DNA of 64,000 bases. Source: Hirudinaria manillensis. Its lineage: Eukaryota > Annelida > Clitellata > Hirudinida > Hirudinidae. Made by a program: the position numbers and the translations under genes. The notes beneath the pieces were generated by a model that was not told the origin of the DNA, did no database searches, and saw nothing but the letters and a program-made list of their open reading frames with translations. How positions within the stretch are numbered: the first letter of the stretch is position 1; every line of letters begins with the position of its first letter. The stretch covers positions 2,441,501 through 2,505,500 of the forward strand of contig CM067536.1 in assembly GCA_034509925.1 (NCBI GenBank), in the 5' to 3' direction. Positions 21,901 through 33,900 of the stretch are shown here, in pieces.

Positions 21901-24900
21901 ATCGCTATCGTTGTCCAGGTTGTAAAGGGCGGTTTGGTCCCTTTTGCGCATACGTTGGTAATGTTTTGTTTTTTTTTTCAATTAGTTGACATAATAATAT
22001 AAAATAGTATTAATATAAAAATTATTTTGCTAACAAGTCATGTTGAATTAATGAAATATTATTTATTCCAACAATGGGAATGATGCTGTTAAAAGGTTTA
22101 AAAGTTAAATTATGAAAATAGTTTCAAGAAATGCCAGTTTATAACAAAGGAGGAGAGTGAAAATAATGTAAAACTCATGGACCTCAAATATATTTTATTG
22201 GAGAGAAACCACCTTTTGCCGAAAAAATGTTTTCCAAACAAAGTATTGGCAGAGAATAGAGTACAGAATATGACAATCAATAACTGGGGAAAATGATATG
22301 TGTCTTCCCGAGATAGCTAACAAATCTTCCACTTAGATACCCTGTTATGGATTTAAGACTGGCCTTAATAAATGTTATTAGGAAGTAAGACTAAGGAGTG
22401 GTCTTTACATACGACGGTGAAGTTGGCAAACTTTTTCAACGCCTGTATCTCCGGAACGGAAAGAGTTAGAATTTAAATTCTCTTTTTAACTGATAGATAA
22501 TGATCACTGAAATTATGTGTATATAATCAAAAAAATTATCTTCAACGGGAAATTTAGAACAAGTAGTCGATGCTCAAAGCCGATTTCCCGGAAAACGGAG
22601 CTTTGTGCGAAAAATCGAAAAACGAAATGAGAATCTGCATTGAATTATCTTTCTAAAAAAACATTTCGCTATCGATCAGAGTACCTCAAAACTAAATCCG
22701 AAATCTCTATAAAATTTATTTACATTGCGTACCGAAGATAACGAATGTTCTAAATTTAACAAATAATTTTAATTTTAACAAACGTTATATAGCAGAAATA
22801 GCTAAGAACACTATAATATGGCATAATTTAGTTAGAAAAATTATTTAAATTAACGTTAAGCATCTTGTGCTTGAGCGAAAAATTCATCAACATATTTAAA
22901 AAGAACGCAAAAAGACATTTCAGAAAATATGCGCCACGGTTATGTGGCATCGGGTTAAGGCGATCTGCGACCTTATTATAAGCGTTTCCCAGCAACCCAC
23001 ATCGGGTTTTTCCATCGTTAGGCAAGCTTTCCTCTCCTCACTATGATTTGTGCCAAAAATCTTTTTATGCTTTCTAATAGCACGTTAAAATACCTTTCAG
23101 AAAATGTAAAACGCAACGCTGGCGCCCCGGTACAAGGCGCTCTAAAACCCTATTATAAATCCACCTTAAATTATCAGATCTTCTACTTCCATCGTTTAGC
23201 GCTCTCCCCACTCGTCACACGGCTTTGTGCGAAAAATTGATTTTGATATCTCGATAGAATTTTCAAAGACCTTTCGAAAAATCTGCAACACAATTATAGC
23301 GGACCGGTACAAGACGCTCGATATTGTTGTAACCCGGGGTCTGATGAATTAATTAACGTAAGGATATCTTTATTGGATTTAACTAATGGCAAATACGGCT
23401 GGACGATTTGGTCGATTGCTTGTCCCGACGGAACTGCCTAATGACTCGAATCGCTAGATACGACTTCGAAATAAAAGATTCTGAATATTAACTAAACTTA
23501 ATTAATTAATTATTTAATTAATTAATTAATGCCAGGGATCCAACAATATATAATGCAACCATGTAAACTCAAACAACTGAGGCATCTCTCACTAGATGTG
23601 ATTTGTACAATTTTTTAAACAACAAGAACAATAACTCAAAAGGACATGAATGTAAACAAGTTAACTCCCTAATTGAATCTGGTATTGAGGTATATCTGGG
23701 AGCATAACCCTGTATAGAGAATAATTTCAAAGTAGATTGAAAGTAGACTGTGCTGGGATGGTCTCGTCCTGCAATACCTTTACAAATGTGTCTTTAATTT
23801 CTGTACCCCCGTAGTTTAAAGGAATCTCCATCGCTCCTTGTTGAAGGGTGCCGCCCTTCATGTCAATGGAAATTCCATATTGTCGCATGAAATCCAATCC
23901 CAGTATACATTCATCTGTTATATTGGCTATCATAAATTCCTGTTCGAATGACTTGCCTCTTAAATCCACTGTAATAGTTGTGGTTCCTTGAACTGGCACT
24001 AATTCTCCGGTGGCTGTTTTTAGCTTGTAGTTGTTGGTCGTTACTTTACTGTTTCTTGCCAACTTTGGTTGGACAATAGATGTAGATGCCCCTGTGTCAC
24101 AAATCAGTGCGACGAGTGGAAAGCACGCTACAGGGAAGAAAAAGAATATTGTTGTAACCCGGGGTCTGATGAATTAATTAACGTAAGGATATCTTTATTG
24201 GATTTAACTAATGGCAAATACGTCTGGACGATTTGGTCGATTGCTTGTCTTGATGGAACTGCTTAATGACTCGAATCGCTAGATGCGACTTCGAAATAAA
24301 AGATTCTGAATATTAACTAGACTTAATTAATTAATTAATTAATTAATTAATTAATTAATTAATTAATTAATTAATTAATTAATGTCAGGGATCCAACAAT
24401 ATATAAGAAGATTAGGATCATTTTTAAAAAGATTATAAAATACTTGTATTGGCCCGGGAATATAGTGTTGTAGATTTTCTGAAATGTCTTTGAAAGCTTT
24501 TTTTGAGATATTAAAATCAATTTTTGGCACAAAGCAGAGTAGCGAGAGAACAGAACGACAAACGAGTGAAAGAGAAGAGAGAGAAATCTGAGAAGCTTAT
24601 TTAATAAGGTTATAGCAAATTTTATACCGTTCCGCAATAAATGTATTGAAGATTTTCGGAAAGGTCTTTGCAAGTTATATCGAAATATTGAAGTAAAAAT
24701 TTCGCACAAACAAGGATGGCGAGTGGAAGACACACCAAACTTTGGAAAGCGAAGATTCAAATATCCAGAGATCTTTCATAATTACGTCATAAAGATGTGA
24801 GCAGTTAGAGGTAGTTTTAAAACAATTACAAAGCGCCTTGTACCGATAGATTTTCTGAAAGGTCTCTGAAAGCTCTATTGGAATCAATTTTTATTAGAAT

Positions 24901-27900
24901 CAATTTTTCGCACGAAGCAGAGCAGCGATGGAACAGCAGGATGAACGATTGAAAGCAAAAATAAAGAGATCTGAGGAACTTGCATCATAAGGTTACAGAA
25001 AGTCTTACACCGGGGCGCTGTAATTTTTTTTTTAAATTTTCTAAAAGCCCATTAAAGCAGCAAGATTTAAAAAAAAATATTGTTGGATCCCTGACATTAA
25101 TTAATTAATTAAATAATTAATTAATTAAGTTTAGTTAATATTCAGAATCTTTTATTTCGAAGTCGTATCTAGCGATTCGAGTCATTAGGCAGTTCCGATC
25201 AAAGACAAGCAATCGACCATATCACCTAAACATCTTTGCCATTAGTTTATCCCAATAAAGTTATCCTTACTGTTAAATAATTGTTAAATAATTCATCAGA
25301 ACCCAGGTTACAACAGCAATATAATAACACATAGATGAGAGTTCTTAGTATCAGGATTAGTAAATGAAATTTCAAAAGATTATAGATAATATGTGTAAAA
25401 TGTTCTTTACCATTTTTTTTTACAATTTTCATGATAGACTGTGATGGACCATTTCATCCAGAGATATGCGGAAAAAAAAGTTGCATAAAAAAATTCTTAA
25501 CTTCACCTTCAAAAGATGAAATTATAGGGCTATGCCTATGTGGAAGTGGATTTTATACGACGGACAGTCTAGACTGCAGTGGTTAGTTTGCTTCGGTTAA
25601 TATCACGGTGATGTTGTTGATTACTTATGAACATTTAATTAATACTGTTTAACAGTCAATGTCTAAAATAGTTTTGTAACCCTGGCCCTAGATAATTAAA
25701 GAATAATTAGTTAAATTGTGATTAATTAATTCCATAATTAAGCACGTTAACATTCAAAATTTTTAATTAGAAGAACACCCCTAAACGTAACATTTAGATT
25801 ACAGTTAGGGCGCGCTTCAATACTTCTAACTCTAAGTCAATAGTCCAAGTTCATAAATTCCAGCCATCTCAAGGTCAGTTACGTTAACTGAATGCCTTCA
25901 ATAAAGTCTAAACCTACCATCAATTAATTGCGAACCCCGGGTTATTACAATAGCAATGGTGAAACAAATAATCAATGTGATATCAAGAATTAGTTTAATC
26001 ACAATAAAGCTATCCTTACGTTAATTAATTCGTCAGACCACGGGTTACAACATTGGTGTCAGGAGTGTGATTTAACGTCGTAAAGGGATATCGATTCACT
26101 AGAGGTAAAGACAGCGAGTTTTAATGACAGAAATGGAAAGGAAGATGCTGGACGAGTTGCGCATTCCCGATTTGAAACGGGAACTAAGGAATCGAGGACT
26201 GGATGCAAATGGCCTAAAAGCCAAACAGCAAGAACGGCTCGAGTAATGGCTTTTGGAAAATAATCATGATCCGTCTGAGTATGAATATGAGGATACAAAG
26301 AAAAAAGAATGGGAATCCTTTCGGGTAGATATTGTTGGATCCCTGACATTAATTAATTAATTAAATAATTAAATAATTAATTAATTAAGTTTAATTAATA
26401 TTCAGTATCTTTTATTTCGAAGTCGTATCTAGCGATTCAAGTCATTAAGCAGTTCCGATCGGGACAAGCAATCGACCAAATCGTCCAGCCGTATTTGCCA
26501 TTAGTTAAATCCAATAAAGATATCCTTACGTTAATTAATTCATCAGACCCCGGGTTACAACAATATGATTGTCCAAATGACAAAATCGCTGACCGATAGC
26601 TTCCAAAATGCTCTGGCTCCAATTACCCAAAGACTAGAGGTCTTAGAAAAAGAAACTGCAGCTAAAGAACATAAGGACAGCTCAGGTTCTTATAGCGAGG
26701 CTATCAAAATAGCCACGAAAACTCTCTTAGACTTTGACAAAGAGAAGGACGAGATGAAGCGCAGAGCTAACAACGTTATTGTTGCGGGTCTACCCTCCAA
26801 GCCAGGCACTAACGACGTGGACCTCTTTAGTGCCTTTTGTGAAAGTAACTTAACTGTAAAACCTCGAGTATTGAGAACCAGACGCCTTGGACATGACACA
26901 AAAGATCCTAGTGCCAAGCTCTGTGTAACGCTTGGGGATGCTGACGCTGTGAGAGATCTAATCTCGTCATCGAGAGTTCTCCGAGCTTCACCTACACCAG
27001 AAATCCGTCAAGTCTACCTCAACCACGACCTGACCCGCCTGCAATCCGAACAAGCATACGCCAAAAGACTAACCAAACGTTCATCTGGCTTCCAGAAGAA
27101 CATTCCCACGAAGCAGCCCTTTCCGTAATAGTTCACCGGCACTGCAATTAACAGCAATCAAGTGGATTTTAACTAATCTTAGAAGTTGCAACAATAAGTT
27201 CAATGAAGTCTTTATGTTTTTGAACTCAGAAGAACCAGATATTTTTTGTTGCACTGAAACTTGGCTTAATCCTGATTTCCCCAGCTCATTATTCTGTCCA
27301 CGTAGTTACCAGGTGCTTCGTTGGGATAGAAACTCAAAGGGTGGTGGTGTCATGCTAATCATTAGGGAATGTTTCTCATATCGAATGGTCAAGATCCCTA
27401 ACGAGTATTCTAACACTGAAATTGTTTGTATAGACTTGTCTGCAAATAATTCCATCTATAGAATTATTGTCTACTATCGTCCTGGAGGTTTCGATTTAGA
27501 GGCTTCCAACTATGCCTGTGAAAGTATTAAATGCTTATATCACCTCTGCTCAACTAAGCACACCATCTGTCTTCTCGGTGACTTCAATCTTCCTGCCTTG
27601 GATTGGACCCACCTCACAGCACCCAACAATAACATCTACAGACTTTTCTTTGAATTCTTTAACAACTGTGGCCTCCATCAATTTGTAACAACTCCTACAC
27701 GTCAAGTAAACATCCTGGATCTCGTTTTTTCAAACGATTCCCAGTTTATCTCAAAGATCGAAGTGATGTGCCCCATCTCAACCAGTGACCACAATGTAAT
27801 TGTTCTCAGACCAAATATTCTCAGTTATCTACCTAAAAAACAACTGTTGCCATCATCTTTTGACTTTAAGAAAGGAGATTACTTGATGATTAATGAATAC

Positions 27901-30900
27901 CTCTCATATATCGATTGGAACGCAATATTCCAGTATTGCCCCAATGTGGACTCCTGCTGGATTCAATTCAAGCGGCAGATCGATCTGGCCATCCACCTGT
28001 TCGTACCAAAATTTTTACTTTTCCATCAAAAATGTAAAACCAGATACCCCCACTTCATCAACAAACTGCTTAAAGAAAAGTCTAAACTCTGGAAGGCTTG
28101 GAGAAAACACAACAATGATGTAAACAAAAATACTTATTCTTCGTTTGCTAAGAACTGTGCTGCTACGACCAAGATCTATCACCAATCCCAGGAACTTCAA
28201 CTACTCAAAAGTAAGAATATCGGCCAACTTTACAAGTACGCAAACAGAAAAATGCACATGAGGTCTGGGATATCCGAGGTTGCGCTCTCGGATGGCACCC
28301 TAACACGCGACCCATTGACAATCGCTGGTGCCTTCAACAACTATTTTTCAACAGTCTTCACTATTGATGATGGCAACAACCCTGGCACTTTCTTTAGAGC
28401 TTCCAATGTAATGCCGGACATTCATTTCACACCTTATACAGTCTACTTGACACTTCTTGGACTCAAGCCATCACTGTCGGCAGGCCCGGATGGCATTCCG
28501 AACATATTCTTGAAAAAATGTGCCTCAACACTAGCTGTTCCGCTGTCTCACCTTTTCGACGCATCCTACAAAGATCATAGATTGCCACAGGACTGGAAAA
28601 TCGCCCTGGTAACACCCATCCACAAGAAAGGTCCTACCACTTCTCTTGAAAACTATAGACCGATTTCAATTACATCAACTAGCTGTAGAACTATGGAAAG
28701 AATAATCAATAAATTTCTGATGCAACACCTTTTAAACCACAAGCTCATTGACTGCAACCAGCATGGCTTTATTCCCGCACGTTCAACCATCACTAACATC
28801 CTCGAATGCACTCACCATTGGACAGAAACCATACAAAACAGACAAAATTTGGACATCATCTACTTGGATTTTCGCAAGGCCTTCGACTCTGTATCTCACT
28901 CAAAACTAATGCTCAAAATTAGCACTTATGGTCTTAGTGACAATGTGATAGGATGGATTAGCGACTTTCTTAATCTGCGAACGCAAAAAGTCATAATAAA
29001 CGGCTCTGTCTCGGAAGAGGTTGCCGTTACTAGTGGAGTTCCCCAGGGGAGTGTTCTTGGGCCAACATTATTTTTACTCTACATAAACGACCTTCCTGGC
29101 TTATTCAAGAATTCAGACACAATTTGTAAGCTCTTCGCTGATGACATAAAGCTTTACAATAGTTCTCCTCTCCAGCTGCAGAGATCTCTTGATACGATAG
29201 TGGAGTGGAGTGAGAGATGGCAGCTACAACTCGCTCCCGACAAATGTCAGATTCTCTCATTAATTGGCTGCAAAAGATCTTTTCATCCAAATGAATATTG
29301 TATTCACAACCACATACTGTCAAGAGTTAACTTGATTCGAGATCTAGGAATACTCATAGATTCTTCGCTCCGACTTGACAAGCACATAGATAACATCACC
29401 AGAAAGGCAGCTACAATATCCAAACTGATTCTAGCATCGTTTTCCTCACGTGACCATGACATCCTCATAAGGGCATTTTGTACCTTTGTTAGGCCAATAC
29501 TCGAGTACGGCTCTCCTGTATGGAACCCACACAAAAAACTTCTCATCGATAGGCTTGAACAGATCCAAAAAAGGTTCACCAAGGCCATTCCCACACTGGC
29601 CAAATATCCTTATCTGCTGAGACTAAAGATTCTTAAATTGCCCACCCTAGAAAAACGAAGACTACTGGCCGATCTCACCATGTGTTTTAAATTACTAAAA
29701 GTCCTTACTAATAGCAAAATCTCCACTACTCTCAACAGATCAACATACAATAGGACCAGAGGCCACAACTACAAACTCAGGACAAACAAATTCCGTTGTA
29801 ATACTTCCAAATACTTTTTCTCCAATCGAATTGTCAAATCCTGGAACACCCTGCCAGCCCATGTCGTTAACTCCTCAACCACGTCCCGCTTCAATGCTGA
29901 GATCCACAAATTAAACCTTAACCAATACCTTAAATATCATGAACCCTAAGAGCTTACATCTGTACAAGAGTTTTTTTGTTTTTTAAGTCCGAATGGCGAT
30001 TGTTTATGTTCTATTTGCGCTTCAGTTGTTTTTTTCGAACGTGTCAGAGGCCTCGGCCCTTCGTTCGTCTCGAATAAATGAAATGAAATGAAATAAAAAA
30101 CCGTACGCAAAAACAGGGCGAAACACTCCAAGAATTAGAGGCTGATGTCAGTAAGCTCGCGTATCTAGCCCACCCGGGTCAGACAATGTCAGATTTCATC
30201 AAAAAAATTGTAACTGACGCCTTCATTGATGGGATAAGGGATGTGGAAACAAAAATGGCATTAAAAATACATGGAAAGAAAACCAGCCACGAAGCATTGG
30301 CGTTTGCAATCTCAATGGAGGCGGCAAGAACTTCAATCCAAAGCAGCTTGAATGTAAAGAAAATTGAAGCTGTTATAACTCCAGAATATCAAGATCAAAA
30401 CGGTTTATTCGCATCACTACAACACGACGCAACATGACACAGTACGATACGAACACGAGCGGAATTAAAACGGAAAACGAGCGTGCCTCATCGCACGAGG
30501 TGCACAAACCAAAGATACATATAATCCTAGAACAGAAGCTCAGGAAGACAATAACAAAGACAGAGAGATAATTAGAAAAATAGCCCAACAAATCAATAAC
30601 TTCAGCAAGTCTCAAGGATACTCAAAGTTCCATGAAGTAGATAGAAGAACTAGGTTCTTCAGGTGCAAGAAGCCTGGCCATTTAGCCCGAGATTTTAGAA
30701 CAAACTTCTCCCAAAAACAGCAGTAGTGGAGAAGGCCGCACAATCAGGAAAACTAGAAGCTACCGGGTTTGTGGGGCGAAGATCGGTTCAGCATGCGTCG
30801 AAATGCCCCTCTCAACTTTCACGTTGCAGCGCTAGGGAAAGGATCATCATTGGAAGTTAACGGGAAAATAAGAGGAAAGGAATACAATCTTGTGATATAC

Positions 30901-33900
30901 ACAGGGACATCTACATCTATTATCCAACCAAATTTGGCAGAGAGCAGTAAAATAACGATCGCCAATAACTACAAACAGAAAATCTACACCGGCAAATTAG
31001 TGGCAGTACAGTAACCACAACCATTACAGTAGATTTAGGAGGCAGGAAGTTCAAACAAGAATTCATGATGGCTTGGATTGGATTTCATGCGACGCTACGG
31101 AATTTCCATTGACATGAAAGGCGGCACCCTTCAAAAGGGAGCGATAGAGATTCTACTACACTACGGGGGTGCAGAAGTCAATGACACATTTGTAAAGGTA
31201 TTACAAAACGAGACCATCCCAGCAAAGTCGGAAATTTTAATTTGGGGAGGGCTAGAAAGCAACTGCATAAAATATGGAATAAGAGCAGTCGTGATAAGAT
31301 CAATCGTGCATTGGCCAAGGATTGCTAATAGGACGAGCCCTAGTCAAACTAAACACCGGCAGAGTCCCACTAAGGGTAATGAATCTATCCGATCAGGAAC
31401 AACGGATCAAGGCAGGAGCACCCATCGCACTACGCAGGAACGTGGAACGCATACTAGCATTAGATGGAAGTGGAAGTAAGCATGCAAAAGGAAATTAAAT
31501 GGTCTAAACCATTGATGGACAACCTCCTTAAAGATTTAAAAAAAAACCCTACAAAAGAAGATTATCAACAAACAAAAAATCTACTTAGCGAATTTCAGGA
31601 CGTAATGGCTGAACAGGACAGCCCTTTGTGTAGAACTAACCTCGTGCAGCATCAGATAAATATGGCCGGTGCTAAACCCATTCGACAAAACCCCCGTCGA
31701 CTCCCTTGGGCTACAAGAGCAAAATATGATGTGGAAAACATTTTTCAATAAACCTAACTTCCATAACTAGTACTCAGGGTTATTGTAAATAACTCGGCAG
31801 TATTGGATGCAAAATTATTTCATGACCTAACCATCATTCCTTTCATTTGAATGAATTTAATTAATCAGATACTGACGAATGTGATTCCAATGACACAATT
31901 TGCGATCCAAAAACCACAAACTGCAGTAACTTGCTTGGAGGTTATGAGTGCATTTGCCTGGAAGGTTACATCAAAAAGGAACCTGAAAATAGTCATGGCA
32001 GTTGTGAAGGTTATTCTATTAACATAGCTGATAAAAATGCCACAATGTTCCTAATGACATGCAATTCAATTACGATTCTTATGATATTGATGATGTATGA
32101 AGGGATGAGAAATGATCTTTTTAATAATATTTCAATAATGTTTAAGAATTCCATGTGTTGAAAAACAGATAATTGCAACAAATACTGTGTTCAGCTTTTA
32201 ATACATTTAAAAGATTCTGTATAAACTGCTTTTAAAAATCATTGTGAGGACAATAATAATTTCAGATATTGACGAATGTATCTTTGGAGATCCATGTGAA
32301 ATTTTTTATGGAACTTGCACCAATAAACAAGGTGGTTATTCATGCACATGTGGCAGAGGTTTTAAGCAGATGATGGACATTTGCAGTGGTGAGTTTGAAT
32401 CACTCAACCTAAACTAATTACACCTACCATCATTCCTTTCATTTGAATGAATTTAATTAATCAGATATTGACGAATGTGATTTCAATGACACAATCTGTG
32501 ATAAAAAAACCACAAACTGCAGTAACTTGTTTGGAGATTTTGAGTGCATTTGCCTGGAAGGTTACATCAAAAAAGAACCTGAAAATATTCATAGCAGTTG
32601 TAAAGGTTATTCTATTAACATAGCTGATAAAAAATACCTGAGAGCCTCTAATGATAAGCAATTCAATTATAATTCTTTTGATATTTTGTTACAGTCGAAT
32701 CTCCATACTATGACACCCGTCGGGACTGAGCAAATGTGGCATAATAGCTAGTGTTTGTAAAAACAGTCTTATTTTAACAAATAAAAACGGCTTTATTTTA
32801 TAAAGTTAGCCATCAGTTCAGTCTAAAGCTCTCAAAATCGTTTGGCTGCCACATCTTACGGCGGATCTCGTCGTCTAGCATCACACCAGACTTGAGAATC
32901 CGCCTCTCCAGCTTCGCCCTGCACTGTCATGAACGTGATGCCGTGGCGCATTTTGAAATTGCCCAGCCAACCGTCGCTCGCCGTGAAGTCCGGGATCGGC
33001 AACAGATCGGTCCGTTTTATCTTTTTCTCCTTGATCAGATTGCCGCTGACTGGCAGATTTTTTCCTCTTGCTTGCTTCAGCCACATGGGCATCCCCTCAC
33101 TCGGGTAATAAGCCTGCGTCAGCTTCCAACGCTTCGATAGAACTCCAGCTTTGAATGCAGCCTCGATTCCATTCTTCTCGCCTTTTACGGTGGTTCTCTT
33201 AACTTCGACGTCCCATTTCTTGCTAATCTCTCTGGCCACCTTAGAATGATTTGTCTCCTTCTTCATGGCATCAACGATCTTCTCCCTCAGTGTAAAATTG
33301 GTTCGCTTGCTTTTCTGAGCTAACAATTGCTATTCTTCACCCCAACTTGCAATTTTCACATAAAATCTTCAACATTCACTCTCATTCCTACTTATACTCC
33401 CAGTCCACTTTGCCCATTCCACCAATCAAATTCCATGGAATGTTCCATCACCTTCCTTAATCATCCCTCACCAAGAAGTCCTGAGAGTATTAACCTGATC
33501 AAGTCTTAAAAATACAAGGTAATGTCTGTTAATTACTCCCACCCGACTGGGAATATGTCCTTAACTTCATGGGTAAACATCGTCAGGCCCCTGGTGGTAT
33601 AGTAGCGAGAATTGAGGGTGGCATGTAAATTTATTTTGTATTGGATTTTGTCGGGACCGAGCAAAAGTCTCAAAATAACGAGATTCGAACTAACCTATTT
33701 ATATTAATTTACATGGGTTTGACTACTATATTATCGTATCCAATTGTTATATATCAAATTAAATTATTTAATTGATTATTAATATTAAATTATATTTCAT
33801 TTAGCTCCCAGAATATTTGGAGTAGCCAATGTAATGTACTTTGTTTACTCCTTGATCGGCTTTTTGATGGCCGGTTTTATAATTTCTGCTTCATTGTTGT

